Both the position numbers and the translations under genes were made by a program. A stretch of DNA of 64,000 nucleotides from Bacillota bacterium. Lineage in GTDB: Bacteria; Bacillota; Clostridia; Saccharofermentanales; Fastidiosipilaceae. The stretch lies in the NCBI GenBank assembly GCA_023420115.1, contig JAEZWR010000048.1, positions 186,001 through 250,000 of the forward strand. Direction: 5' to 3'. The notes under the pieces are model-generated. The model did not search any database. It had not been told where the DNA came from and was given only the letters and a program-made list of their open reading frames with translations. Shown in pieces: positions 55,101-63,547 of this stretch (position 1 is its first letter; each line of letters starts with the position of its first letter).

Positions 55101-57085
55101 ATGATTCCAGTGTCAGCATAGATAATGACTTCGGCTTGGCAACATTGAATATTGAAAAGAATTATGGCTTCAAATATAAGAGTCTCAAGAAACAGTTATA
55201 CAATATTTACGACCAGCAAAAATATTATTCAGAAGAACTAAGAATAATATATGTTGCTCTTACGAGAGCAAAAGAAGGTATGCATATAATCCTTAAGAAT
55301 TGCGATCTTTCAGGAGAACTTGAACCGGAGTATATGTTTAAATTTGTTGATTTAAATGATCCTGAAATTTTTGAGTATAAGCAAATGAGAAATTCACGCG
55401 CGAAATATTTTACTGAGTGTAATGCAATCGATGACAAAAGTAAATTTACTCATAGCACCGAATCTTGGTTAAAATCACTAGTAATTGATTCTGAAAGAAT
55501 TAATATTTCCAATATGAATTATGACGAGTTAATGAAGTTGCAAAATCTATTGCCAGATGTCAGTGAAATTAATTGTAGACCTTATTACGAAAGTAGATTG
55601 AGTATAAGAGAATATTTTGAAAAACAACTATCAAATACAAATGATAGTAATAACTCACTCACAAAAGAAAATGATTCCTATAATTTACTTATGGATAAGT
55701 CTAGGAATTATATTTTTATTAATATACGTCTAAATAGGGAAGTAATATATAAAAAGTATAGGAACATAATAACTGACATTAGTAGTGAATTAAAAAAGAA
55801 TGTATATAGCATTTTACAAAAGAAGACAGATGGTAATATTGATGAAATGATGAAAGAAAATGAACGTTTGCATATCTATAATAACACTCTTTCTCCTATA
55901 CAGATAATTGGAAGTATTGATGAGGACAAACTTACGCTAGCGGAATTTATTAAACTTAATTCAAAAGAAACAAATGATAAGCTTAATAATTTACAGTCAA
56001 AGTATGCTGCATCTGCAATATCTAAGCAGACCACTATTAATGAGAACTTACTTCATATCAACAAGCAGAATTTGAAGAATAAGGAGATAGGTATTGGTAT
56101 ATTAGCAGCTAGGAGGGAGGATGAAGATTTTAATCTATCAGAACATTTGGAAAATGAGGAAATATTGAATCTTTATCCAGCTATTAATGAAACACTTCTA
56201 CATATAAGTGACATTCTCGATAGTGTAGCAAATGGAGATATTTATAGAGACTTACCTGAAAATACTACTTCGACAGATGAAGCTTGTGATGAGCCTTTGA
56301 GTTTCGAATATGCACAAGAAACAATGAAAGAATATTATTTTGATGATAAAGTGAGCGAAAGTGACCATAAGCCGAAGGCCAATGAACTTGGTAGCTTGTA
56401 TCATAATCTAATGAGATATCTTGATTTCAAAAAACTAATAGTTTCTTACACTAATAATAGTTTTGATGAAGAAGTAAATAGACAATTAGAAGAGATAATA
56501 AAATTTAACTTAATCAGTAAAAAGAATATTTTTTATTTAAAAGAATATATAGATAGTATTTACGCCTTTATTTCAAGTGAATTAATTAAATCTTTTTATA
56601 TAACAAAAGATACTGATAAGGTGGATAGCGAACAATACATAGAGTTTAAAGAAAAATCATTTACTATGGAATTAGAAGAGAAAGAACTATTCAATCATAT
56701 AGGTGTTGCTTGGCCTAATATTAGCCCTTCTGAGACTGGAAGAGAGATAGAGAATAAAAGAACATTATCTGATAGTGAATATAATAAATTTAATGATGGT
56801 GCTAAATTTTATGTACAAGGAGTCGTTGACCTCATGTTCGTATCAGAGAATGAGGCTGTTATCATTGATTATAAGACTGATAAACTTAGCTCAGATTCAC
56901 TTCCTAACTCAAGAATAGTTGCGGATTTAATAGTTGATAAAACTGATGAGAATCTAATTACTTTACAAAAAAGATATAAGAAACAGATGGATATCTATAC
57001 CGCTGCACTCGAAAAAGCCTGGGATATAAAGGTTAAAAGTAGATATATTTATTCAACTTATAGCTGTAAATTTTATAGTATTTAA
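52199..57085 (+). CDS. addA: ATP-dependent helicase/nuclease subunit A, oversized
   Basis: UvrD-type helicase and RecB-like nuclease of AddAB. Walker A is ASAGSGKT at 30-37, motif Ia is LTFTEAASASMKKRI, Walker B and motif II are YIDEYQDTS near 533, motif III is VGDMKQSIYRFQGA, motif V is LTYHKSKGLEF, and motif VI is YVALTRAKEGM. The nuclease domain has GSLYHNLMRY, Asp1544 (VVDLMF) and Asp1557-Tyr-Lys1559 (IDYKTD). At 1628 residues it is about 400 longer than B. subtilis AddA (1232). The extra lies mainly between motif Ia and motif II, and in a low-complexity Asn/Glu-rich region at about 1080-1370. All catalytic motifs are intact. Confidence 0.95.
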   Translation: MSLDWRLDKLTEEQRAVVLAEPDRDILVSASAGSGKTHVLSERISYRISEFAMDLKRILVLTFTEAASASMKKRIEDKINYYIEENRVRRSKEKDLEKIEKYKESTRNLLAAREDLSVCKITTFHSFCKALIDENIGQLQSLDNSSLHPSYRVLDEADANSILYKSCTEVIDRYYNEEEFFKIKENKRELNELSQNEFFLLSSLLGSGKNDRVLIDVLATFYKNLRNYPNYLSFLENKIIENEKIANVFDSDEDVYFFDFLIKHVKKYSQKFRYEIELVNNYFLRVLDKCKEEAIYKDDRSLCVYYALRQINNTLNDIRGDFLDGKNCNLDNNDPIVNIRKILKKYFALSKRYQLAVCMFKIPSEQTLNKNTELKELVADLATKISLWIKDGEKTEFEINLADLDFLKKLKGLALSKNFPFSGMVELLQLIDVYFYYLFDIAIKSDNKKKYTLDFHPFKYDEEIYVEESKNISSLLKILQSIIIDIEKQYKKNKLKENAVDFSDLIHLAYKLIDENKDEYQRLYDEVYIDEYQDTSVIQEKLFSNLAAGKRFMVGDMKQSIYRFQGAEISNFRDKELNEDKNTNVFRLSTNFRTKSYLLDFINSFFTKIMTSELGEIEYDQTQFMFPYSGNISEKAVPELLGNNVDEDIIKFSKEEKYISKDDYDKFVKIINIETLNTKSLENEMFREAFADLINEYRIDTKDLLEQENNMPYYFLAEYVKKLKNDKKIEFKDIAIISRNNQELAKIATILNLCNIPSSIAYESGELYSKRELESFIKLLSNRMQDDALLAYLLSDLNIYRFSHEELAKISADSKNFYKNTRESFCYRFYNYPSLAEETELRNKVAACISDLESLADMARYQSSYDFFSYMYDRVDYERVCSSRDSAAEEVKFARDFLKYLASEKATAIKFIVNIGENLNNSSLSDIVKVNDDEDAEAIRLLTYHKSKGLEFKEVILYMGAGKLKYRDDSSVSIDNDFGLATLNIEKNYGFKYKSLKKQLYNIYDQQKYYSEELRIIYVALTRAKEGMHIILKNCDLSGELEPEYMFKFVDLNDPEIFEYKQMRNSRAKYFTECNAIDDKSKFTHSTESWLKSLVIDSERINISNMNYDELMKLQNLLPDVSEINCRPYYESRLSIREYFEKQLSNTNDSNNSLTKENDSYNLLMDKSRNYIFINIRLNREVIYKKYRNIITDISSELKKNVYSILQKKTDGNIDEMMKENERLHIYNNTLSPIQIIGSIDEDKLTLAEFIKLNSKETNDKLNNLQSKYAASAISKQTTINENLLHINKQNLKNKEIGIGILAARREDEDFNLSEHLENEEILNLYPAINETLLHISDILDSVANGDIYRDLPENTTSTDEACDEPLSFEYAQETMKEYYFDDKVSESDHKPKANELGSLYHNLMRYLDFKKLIVSYTNNSFDEEVNRQLEEIIKFNLISKKNIFYLKEYIDSIYAFISSELIKSFYITKDTDKVDSEQYIEFKEKSFTMELEEKELFNHIGVAWPNISPSETGREIENKRTLSDSEYNKFNDGAKFYVQGVVDLMFVSENEAVIIDYKTDKLSSDSLPNSRIVADLIVDKTDENLITLQKRYKKQMDIYTAALEKAWDIKVKSRYIYSTYSCKFYSI

Positions 57086-57100
57086 TCTGACATATAGCTT

Positions 57101-57155
57101 AAATAGCAACTTATTTAGGTGATTTAAAATAGAGATAAGTTGCTATTTATTTTTA
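57101..57155 (+). terminator. terminator after addA
   Basis: A perfect 14-bp stem (57101-57114 with 57135-57148), a 20-base loop and ATTTTTATT. It overlaps the last codons of the convergent TadA gene. Confidence 0.75.
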
Positions 57156-57901
57156 TTATCTGAATAAATAGTTAAGTTGTTTATGTGCAGTATTTTATTC
57201 CCATTTTCAATCATAAGCTTGCGTTTACTCTTGCTACCTAGAATCTTATTGCGTTTGCGTAAAGTTTTGAAAAAACTTTTAAGTTGATTTTCAGTAAAAA
57301 GACCAAGGTCTTTATCGGCTTGTTCATACTCACATTTTTTAGTCCCGATATCAAGATCTAAAAGATTTGCTCTGCTGAGCACACAGCCCTGTTTATTGTC
57401 GAGAGCTGCAAAGATTAGTCTTCTCAGCCTAACTTGTCTAATCAAACCACAACACATAATACATGGTTCAAGATTTACATAAAGACTATAATCATCAAGT
57501 CGCCATGTCTTATTTTCAGCACAGAATTTACTTATCAGCTTACATTCAGCGTGTCCTAGTGGATCTTGATTATTTTCTCTTACATTAAGCGAAAAAGCTA
57601 CGATTTGTGATTGATTATTTAGAAGGACAGCAGCTACTGGAACCTCTCCCAGTGTAGAAATTGCTTCGGCAAGCTGCAATACTAAAATCATTACTGCTCT
57701 ATCTACACTTTTATTTCTATCACTAATATCTAAATCTTGGGCAAGTCCTAAAAGGAATTCATTAAAGATAGGTAAATATTTGTCTATGCGAATTTCTAAT
57801 TCCTTAATATTATCAAAATGGCCTAGGAAACTAAGATCTAATGTCTTATCTGAATCACTAAAAATTCTATTGTAAATTCCATTTAATATTTCACGATTCA
57901 T
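57143..57901 (-). CDS. TadA-like tRNA adenosine deaminase with N- and C-terminal extensions
   Basis: Zinc-dependent deaminase expected to convert A34 to inosine in tRNA-Arg(ACG). The catalytic HAE is His117-Ala-Glu119, and the zinc cysteines are Cys147 and Cys150 in PCIMC. GEVPVAAVLLN before them matches TadA. Normal TadA has about 155 residues. Here 252 are open, with about 65 extra at the N-terminus (helical, no known domain) and about 30 basic residues at the C-terminus. There is no ribosome binding site before the first ATG, so the true start may be internal (for example Met71), but none of the internal ATGs has one either. Other nucleoside deaminases of the same fold are the alternative. 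Confidence 0.78.
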   Translation of the reverse strand: MNREILNGIYNRIFSDSDKTLDLSFLGHFDNIKELEIRIDKYLPIFNEFLLGLAQDLDISDRNKSVDRAVMILVLQLAEAISTLGEVPVAAVLLNNQSQIVAFSLNVRENNQDPLGHAECKLISKFCAENKTWRLDDYSLYVNLEPCIMCCGLIRQVRLRRLIFAALDNKQGCVLSRANLLDLDIGTKKCEYEQADKDLGLFTENQLKSFFKTLRKRNKILGSKSKRKLMIENGNKILHINNLTIYSDNKNK

Positions 57902-57947
57902 ATTAGTTCAATATCTACTTTATATTGATGGTTTAATAAATATTACG

Positions 57948-58017
57948 ATAAAAGCACTCTCGTGATCAAGATACCAAGTAGTAAGTAAGCTTGAGTATTT
58001 GAAACTAGGGAGTGCTT
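57948..58017 (-). terminator. probable terminator after galK
   Basis: On the minus strand an 8-bp stem (58017-58010 with 57959-57952) encloses a long, partly self-complementary loop and is followed by TTTTAT. It separates galK from the TadA gene. Confidence 0.55.
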
Positions 58018-58087
58018 GTAATAGACTTTAACTTTAAACATTTAATATAAATTATAACTTTGCCTTGAAAAGAATAAGTGTATTATT

Positions 58088-59374
58088 TTAATTTAATACT
58101 TCACAGGCCCCTACTGGTCTAATTCTCACCACATAGCTTGAACCGTCACCAAATAGTTCGTCCATTTTTTTCATATATATTTCGCGATTTTCTTTTTTTA
58201 CTATTGCTAAGATTGTGCCTGAGAAGCCACCACCATGAACTCTATTTACTCCACCTAAAATTGTAAGGAGCTCTTGTGAATATGCCAAAGCTATAGAAAC
58301 GGCTTGCTCTTGTGGTTTACTCGCTACATAAATATTTTGAAGTAGCGTCCAACTGGATAAGCCAGAGCCTTTAACATCTTCCATAAAGTCATTGATTCTT
58401 GATTCTTTAAGTGACTTTATTTGTCTATCTACGCGCTTATTTTCATCAAAGAAATGAATGGCTCTTAAGACCGCTCGGTCACCACAATTATTTCTTATTT
58501 CTTTGATATTATTATAAAATTCCTTTTCATCACACTCAGCAAGATAAGATTTCCCAAAATAAGAAGCAACCTTTCTCATTTCATTAGGCACAGATGCATA
58601 TTCATCAGTAAGGTCGGCGTGATTGGAACCTGTTTTGCTAAGGACGATAGAATAGCCGAGACCTTCAAAAGAAATATCAAGCTGTTCTAATTCTGGAGAG
58701 CTGATATCAAAGAAATTTAATGAAAAAATTTGACCTATAGCACTTCCACATTGATCAAGCATCCCAGATGGCTTCCCAAAGAACTCATTCTCAGCAAACT
58801 GAGCCATACGAGCTCGTTCAATAGGATCAATATCCCCATTGTTATATAGAGAATCCAAAATTGATACAATAAGCAGTTCAAAAGCTGCTGACGAAGATAT
58901 TCCAGATGCAGAAGGTACGCTCGATATCGTGTAAGCTCTGAAGCCACCGATGTTCTTGTCTAAATCTTTAAAAGCTCTGGCAATTCCCCTTATTAGAGAG
59001 GCTGAACGTTCACGCTCACCGGGAATAACTTCTAATACAGATAAATCTACATTGTCAACTTTGTCATATCCTTCAGATTTTAAGGTTATACAATTGTTAT
59101 CTGTTGGTTCAACTACAGCTATAATATCTAGATCAACTGAGGCACAAATAACCTTCCCATGCTGGTGATCGGTATGATTGCCTGAAATTTCACATCTTCC
59201 AGGGGAAGAAAATAATCTTATATCTCCTACTTTTCCATAAAATTTTTCAAATCCTTCAATTGCGTGAAGATAGCGAGATCTAGCTTCCTCCAGATTTTCC
59301 TCAGAATAGAGTTTAGAAAAGATGGTATCATATGACAGATTCTTTATTTGTTCTTTTACTGTTGTGCTATTCAT
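58088..59374 (-). CDS. galK: galactokinase (GHMP kinase family)
   Basis: ATP-dependent phosphorylation of galactose in the Leloir pathway. The substrate motif SPGRCEISGNHTDHQHG includes Arg60 and reads GNHTDH (65-70) where E. coli has GEHTDY. The nucleotide loop is SVPSASGISSSA (152-163), the catalytic Asp lies in GKPSGMLDQCGS, and HGGGFSGT is the third GHMP motif. The 428 residues are close to family size. TAGGAGGA at 59381-59388 fixes the ATG at 59374; the open frame continues 87 bases upstream. A TATAAT on the minus strand at 59416-59411 could be the -10. No galT or galE is in the window. Another GHMP sugar kinase specificity is possible. Confidence 0.88.
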   Translation of the reverse strand: MNSTTVKEQIKNLSYDTIFSKLYSEENLEEARSRYLHAIEGFEKFYGKVGDIRLFSSPGRCEISGNHTDHQHGKVICASVDLDIIAVVEPTDNNCITLKSEGYDKVDNVDLSVLEVIPGERERSASLIRGIARAFKDLDKNIGGFRAYTISSVPSASGISSSAAFELLIVSILDSLYNNGDIDPIERARMAQFAENEFFGKPSGMLDQCGSAIGQIFSLNFFDISSPELEQLDISFEGLGYSIVLSKTGSNHADLTDEYASVPNEMRKVASYFGKSYLAECDEKEFYNNIKEIRNNCGDRAVLRAIHFFDENKRVDRQIKSLKESRINDFMEDVKGSGLSSWTLLQNIYVASKPQEQAVSIALAYSQELLTILGGVNRVHGGGFSGTILAIVKKENREIYMKKMDELFGDGSSYVVRIRPVGACEVLN

Positions 59375-59410
59375 CGCTAATCCTCCTAAAAAGAAAATAC
59401 AGATATATAA

Positions 59411-59416
59411 ATTATA
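59411..59416 (-). promoter_or_regulatory. probable galK -10 element
   Basis: A TATAAT on the minus strand, 37 bases before the galK ATG; the -35 region (TGCAAT, 17 bases upstream) is weak. Confidence 0.42.
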
Positions 59417-59531
59417 CTTTAAAAAATAGATATATTGCATATAAATAGAATATTGATACAAGAATATACCTTATATGAAATGATAAGATAACAAAAAATA
59501 AAAAAGCAGTAGTTGGTCGAGGGAGATTTAC

Positions 59532-59560
59532 TTGATAACGTTGTAGATTGAATTTATAAT
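59532..59560 (+). promoter_or_regulatory. promoter of the zinc-ribbon gene
   Basis: The -35 TTGATA (59532-59537), a 17-base spacer and -10 TATAAT (59555-59560). The 313-base gap 59375-59687 holds this promoter, the divergent galK -10, and a leader of about 120 bases. Confidence 0.78.
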
Positions 59561-59687
59561 TACAAGTTGTTTTATATTTTTTATTGTGAATATAGAGCAT
59601 TTAATTATCCTCCAGTATGCATGTAGAATAAGTTTATGGATGATGTTGTATGATGATTGGAGGACAATAAATTAGTGGAAGGTAATT

Positions 59688-60548
59688 ATGGCAAAAATAG
59701 ACGGTAAGTGTGCTAACTGTGGTTCAATTATTAGAATTGATAACAAGAGTGAAAAATCACGTTGTCCATTCTGTTGGGCTGAGACTGATAATACTTTGGC
59801 ACAGAATCTTTTTGAGGATGATAGTAATCATAGTTATAAGAATGAAAATTATACACAGCCAACTGATGATGAGAGATTAAATTTAATCAGAGGCGGCAAT
59901 AGTGTCAATCATGTAAGTAGCAAAAGAACCAGCACTCAAGTTCAGCCAAAAAAGAAAAAAGACAATGGTCCTTCAGCTGTTGAGAAGGTAAAGGCAATGA
60001 ACAAGGCTATTGTCCGTGTGCCAAGAGTCCCATTGAAGAAATGGTTAATCGTTTTTCTTATCCCGGCGGTACTTTTGATTTTATTTTTAGCGATCAGTTT
60101 GCCAACTTACTTTTCACGGATTAATAAGAGAGCTGAATTATTAGAATTACTCAAGAATAATAAGAGTTTTAATATCTCTGATTCCAGTCATTTTTCTATT
60201 GATGGACTTAGCAATGAACTTTTACTATTTGTATCGGATGAAGATCCTGGTGCTACATTATCAGAGAAAATGGCAAAAGAGTATCAGCTAATGCATGATA
60301 ATGTTTATGGTAATGAAGCTGGAACTGGTAAAGTAAGAGTTCAGATACTCTCATCTAATAAGTCCTATGAATTTGTTATTAAGGGTGAGAATATTACGGC
60401 TAATGAACTTAAGGATTCAGAACCAATTAAGATACAGGAAAATGAGTCTGCTCCTGCCGAGGCTGAAGCTTCAAAAGAAGAAATTGCTAGTTCAGAAGCT
60501 GAAGTAAATTCTAGTTCGATTACTACTTCAACTTCATCAGATAATTAA
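59688..60548 (+). CDS. zinc-ribbon membrane protein of unknown function
   Basis: The 286-residue protein begins with a zinc ribbon (Cys8, Cys11, Cys26, Cys29; CANC and CPFC), then a polar linker rich in Lys and Asn, a membrane segment at about 118-142, and an outside domain of about 140 residues that ends in a Glu/Ala/Ser/Thr-rich tail. The ribbon would be cytoplasmic. Such ribbon-plus-membrane proteins are frequent in Clostridia, and no role is established. GGAAGG at 59679-59684 precedes the ATG. It has its own promoter and terminator. Confidence 0.75.
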   Translation: MAKIDGKCANCGSIIRIDNKSEKSRCPFCWAETDNTLAQNLFEDDSNHSYKNENYTQPTDDERLNLIRGGNSVNHVSSKRTSTQVQPKKKKDNGPSAVEKVKAMNKAIVRVPRVPLKKWLIVFLIPAVLLILFLAISLPTYFSRINKRAELLELLKNNKSFNISDSSHFSIDGLSNELLLFVSDEDPGATLSEKMAKEYQLMHDNVYGNEAGTGKVRVQILSSNKSYEFVIKGENITANELKDSEPIKIQENESAPAEAEASKEEIASSEAEVNSSSITTSTSSDN

Positions 60549-60590
60549 GAAATGAGTCAATTGATTTTGAATAAAGATAGTAATACTTAT

Positions 60591-60623
60591 GAAGTGGTAT
60601 ATAGATATACCGCTTCTTTTTTT
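60591..60623 (+). terminator. terminator after the zinc-ribbon gene
   Basis: An 11-bp stem with one G-U pair (60591-60601 with 60606-60616) and a 4-base loop, followed by seven T residues. Confidence 0.88.
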
Positions 60624-60642
60624 ATTAAATTTTAAAGATAAT

Positions 60643-60682
60643 AAAAATCCACTGAAGAATCTAAAACTCTTCAGTGGATTTT
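60643..60682 (-). terminator. terminator after trxB
   Basis: A perfect 15-bp stem (60644-60658 with 60668-60682) and a 9-base loop. On the minus strand it ends in a run of T, so it serves trxB. Confidence 0.88.
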
Positions 60683-60739
60683 ATCCAATAAATATTTGCC
60701 TAGAAATAGATTGATAAGTGTAATTATAAATTAGAATGT

Positions 60740-61753
60740 TTAGAAGGTTGAACGGATATAGGCGGCAACTGCTTGAGCTGCTATAGCTCCATCATTACTA
60801 GCAGTAACCACTTGTCTTAATATTTTGCTGCGACAGTCGCCTGCTGCAAAAATACCAGGAATAGAAGTGGCCATAGTTTCGTCAGTTGCTATATATGAGC
60901 GTTCATCTAAAATGTCTAGGTCTTTGACAAAATTTGTTAGTGGATCAGAACCAATGAAGGGGAATATTGCATCACATTGTAATTCCTCATATGTATCATC
61001 TTTGACATTATGAAGTTTCACTGACTTTACACCATCAGACAAGTCACCTAAAATTTCCTCAACGACAATATTCTTACGTAATTCAATTTTAGGATTATTT
61101 TCTACTCTTTCTATAAAGACCTTATCTGCGTGGACTCTCTCGCTTCTAAGGAAAAGATAGACTTTTTTAGCATAACGAGTCAAATAATCACCTTCCTCAA
61201 AAGCAGAATCACCACTACCTACAACTACAATAACTCCGTCCTTAAAAAAAGCACCGTCACAGACAGCACAATAAGAGACCCCCATACCACTAAATTCTTC
61301 TTCACCGGGGATATTTAGATGACGCTCCTTGCAACCACTTGCAATGATAATGGTCTTGCATGGAATAAGTTCATCCATAGTTTCAATGAGTTTGATTTGA
61401 TCTTGAGAATTCTTAATAGACTTAACAACAGACCATTTTATCTCAGCACCACATTTCAAAGCGTGTTCTTCCATTGATGAAGCAAGCTCTCTCCCTTTAA
61501 TTGTTACTGTTCCGGGCCAGTTCTCAATTTCGTCGGTGTTAAGCATTTTTCCGCCCGGGGCTCCTTGGTCTAAAACAAGAACCTTAAGCCCAGCTCTAGC
61601 TGCATATATTCCTGCAGTAAGTCCGGCAGGACCAGCACCTATACATACCAAGTCATAGACATTATCATATTCATTGAGATTAGTAGGATTTTGATTGTTG
61701 CTCATATTGAGAATTGAATCTTTGTTTATCTCATTAATCAAATCAGCTGGCAT
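60740..61753 (-). CDS. trxB: thioredoxin reductase
   Basis: NADPH-dependent flavoenzyme that reduces thioredoxin. The FAD-binding GAGPAG is at 39-44, the redox-active disulfide is Cys162 and Cys165 (YCAVCDG), the NADPH-binding GSGDSAFEE follows, and the C-terminal GIFAAGDCR and QVVTASNDGAIAA close the FAD site. The 337 residues include about 30 more at the N-terminus than typical. The start is supported by GTGAGGT directly upstream on the minus strand; an internal ATG at residue 17 lacks such support. No thioredoxin gene lies in the window. Confidence 0.95.
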   Translation of the reverse strand: MPADLINEINKDSILNMSNNQNPTNLNEYDNVYDLVCIGAGPAGLTAGIYAARAGLKVLVLDQGAPGGKMLNTDEIENWPGTVTIKGRELASSMEEHALKCGAEIKWSVVKSIKNSQDQIKLIETMDELIPCKTIIIASGCKERHLNIPGEEEFSGMGVSYCAVCDGAFFKDGVIVVVGSGDSAFEEGDYLTRYAKKVYLFLRSERVHADKVFIERVENNPKIELRKNIVVEEILGDLSDGVKSVKLHNVKDDTYEELQCDAIFPFIGSDPLTNFVKDLDILDERSYIATDETMATSIPGIFAAGDCRSKILRQVVTASNDGAIAAQAVAAYIRSTF

Positions 61754-61844
61754 AAATACCTCACAATTTCATATATTTATTATGATTATTCAATTATTTA
61801 CTATAAATGTTTGCTTAAAATAGTAGATTGTTAATATACTACCA

Positions 61845-61872
61845 TTAATTTATGATTAAAATCGTATATAAT
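61845..61872 (+). promoter_or_regulatory. possible guaB promoter
   Basis: TATAAT at 61867-61872 with TTAATT (61845-61850) 16 bases upstream; the -35 is weak. A small hairpin (61881-61886 with 61893-61898) followed by six T lies between it and the ribosome binding site. Confidence 0.42.
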
Positions 61873-61929
61873 CTTTGGAAACTCATAATTAAATGAGTAA
61901 AAATTTTTTAAATTGGAGGCTGAAAAGTA

Positions 61930-63435
61930 ATGGCACAGTACTACGATATAGACTCAAGGACATTTAGCGAATATCTATTAATACCGAATCTTACCACAGA
62001 AGAATGCAGACCTCAGAATATTTCACTTAAAACTCCACTCGTGAGACATAAAAAAGAAAATCGTGACAAAGTTCTCAGCCTAAATATACCCTTAACATCA
62101 GCAATTATGCAGTCAGTATCAGATTCTAAATTAGCGATTGCATTAGCAAGAACAGGTGGTCTTTCTTTTATTTTTGGTTCTCAATCTATAGAATCTCAAG
62201 CTTCTATGGTCGAAACAGTTAAGAATTTCAAGGCTGGTATTGTTAAGAGTGATACTAATATTACCAAAGATTCTACAATAACAGATTTGATTGCATTAAT
62301 TAAGAAGACTGGTCATTCAACTGTAGCTGTCACCGATGATGGCAGTCCAAATGGAAGATTGGAAGGTTTGATAACTTCAAGAGATTACAGACTTTCTAAG
62401 GTGTCAGCAGATGATAAAGTCAGCAAATATATGACCGACTTTGATCATCTTGTGTATGGCAAGCAAGGTATAAGTCTGAGCGAAGCTAATAATATGATTT
62501 GGGACAATAAGTTGAATCAGCTTCCAATTGTTGATTCCAATAACAAATTAATAGGTTTAGTATTTAGAAAAGACTATGATGAACATAAAGAGCATCCTTT
62601 GGAATTACTTGATGAGCATAAAAGATTAATAGTTGGCGCGGGAATTAATACAAGAGATTACGAAGAACGTGTTCCGGAATTAGTAAAAGCTGGAGTGGAT
62701 GTGCTCTGCATTGATTCATCTGACGGATTTAGTGTTTGGCAGGAAAGAACGATTAAATATATTAAAGAGAATTATCCACACATACCTTGTGGGGCAGGAA
62801 ATGTCGTTGATAGAGAAGGGTTTAGATTTTTAGCAGAAGCCGGTGCTGATTTTATCAAGGTCGGTATAGGTGGCGGATCAATCTGTATTACTAGAGAGAC
62901 TAAAGGTATTGGTTGTGGACAGGCAACTGCTCTTCAAGTTGTCAGTAAAGCTAGAGATGAATGGTTCGATGAAACTGGGGAATATATCCCGATTTGCTCA
63001 GATGGTGGAATTGTTTACGATTATCATATGACACTAGCACTAGCAATGGGAGCTGATTTCTTAATGCTAGGTCGTTACTTTGCTAGATTTGAAGAAGCTC
63101 CAGGTAATAGATTACTTGTTAATGGTAATTATGTTAAAGAATATTGGGGCGAGGGCTCAAATCGAGCAAGGAATTGGCAACGTTATGATGAAGGAACATC
63201 TGAAGGTGGAATGGTATTTGAAGAGGGCGTAGATTCTTATGTTTCATATGCAGGACCACTCAAAGAAAATGTGGATGCATCACTTGCTAAGATTAAGGCA
63301 ACAATGTGTTCATGCGGTTCTGTAACTTTACCTGAATTCCAGCAAAAAGCTAGACTTATAAGGGTATCTGCAACTTCGATTATAGAAGGTGGTGCTCATG
63401 ACGTAATGCTTAGAAATTCTGAGCAGAGAAGATAA
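61930..63435 (+). CDS. guaB: IMP dehydrogenase
   Basis: NAD-dependent oxidation of IMP to XMP, the committed step to guanine nucleotides. The catalytic loop has Cys319 in VGIGGGSICITRE. Two CBS motifs sit in the inserted domain at about 100-215 (STVAVTDDGSPNGRLEGLITSRDY and LNQLPIVDSNNKLIGLVFRKD). SDGGIVYDYHMTLALAMGADFLMLGRYFA supplies the phosphate-binding part, and AGPLKENV the C-terminal flap. The sequence is a divergent branch: GIGGGS instead of GIGPGS, and an N-terminus SRTFSEYLLIPNLT instead of LTFDDVLLVP. GGAGG precedes the ATG. A GuaC-like reductase is less likely given the CBS domains and flap. Confidence 0.88.
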   Translation: MAQYYDIDSRTFSEYLLIPNLTTEECRPQNISLKTPLVRHKKENRDKVLSLNIPLTSAIMQSVSDSKLAIALARTGGLSFIFGSQSIESQASMVETVKNFKAGIVKSDTNITKDSTITDLIALIKKTGHSTVAVTDDGSPNGRLEGLITSRDYRLSKVSADDKVSKYMTDFDHLVYGKQGISLSEANNMIWDNKLNQLPIVDSNNKLIGLVFRKDYDEHKEHPLELLDEHKRLIVGAGINTRDYEERVPELVKAGVDVLCIDSSDGFSVWQERTIKYIKENYPHIPCGAGNVVDREGFRFLAEAGADFIKVGIGGGSICITRETKGIGCGQATALQVVSKARDEWFDETGEYIPICSDGGIVYDYHMTLALAMGADFLMLGRYFARFEEAPGNRLLVNGNYVKEYWGEGSNRARNWQRYDEGTSEGGMVFEEGVDSYVSYAGPLKENVDASLAKIKATMCSCGSVTLPEFQQKARLIRVSATSIIEGGAHDVMLRNSEQRR

Positions 63436-63470
63436 AACAAATAATGTATCTTAGAGTACTTGATACAACG

Positions 63471-63479
63471 TGGTATAAT
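63471..63479 (+). promoter_or_regulatory. extended -10 promoter of greA
   Basis: TGGTATAAT is a consensus extended -10. No strong -35 is seen, as is common for this type. The start would be near 63486, giving a leader of about 62 bases. Confidence 0.68.
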
Positions 63480-63547
63480 TTATGTGTTTTTGTTAATTAT
63501 GATTCGGAATTAGGAATAAGTTCTTAAGAATCCGATTTGGAGGTTTT

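Noticed and set aside
61870..61929. Purine or guanine riboswitch before guaB
   Set aside because: The leader is too short and lacks the conserved three-way junction core; only a 6-bp hairpin is present.
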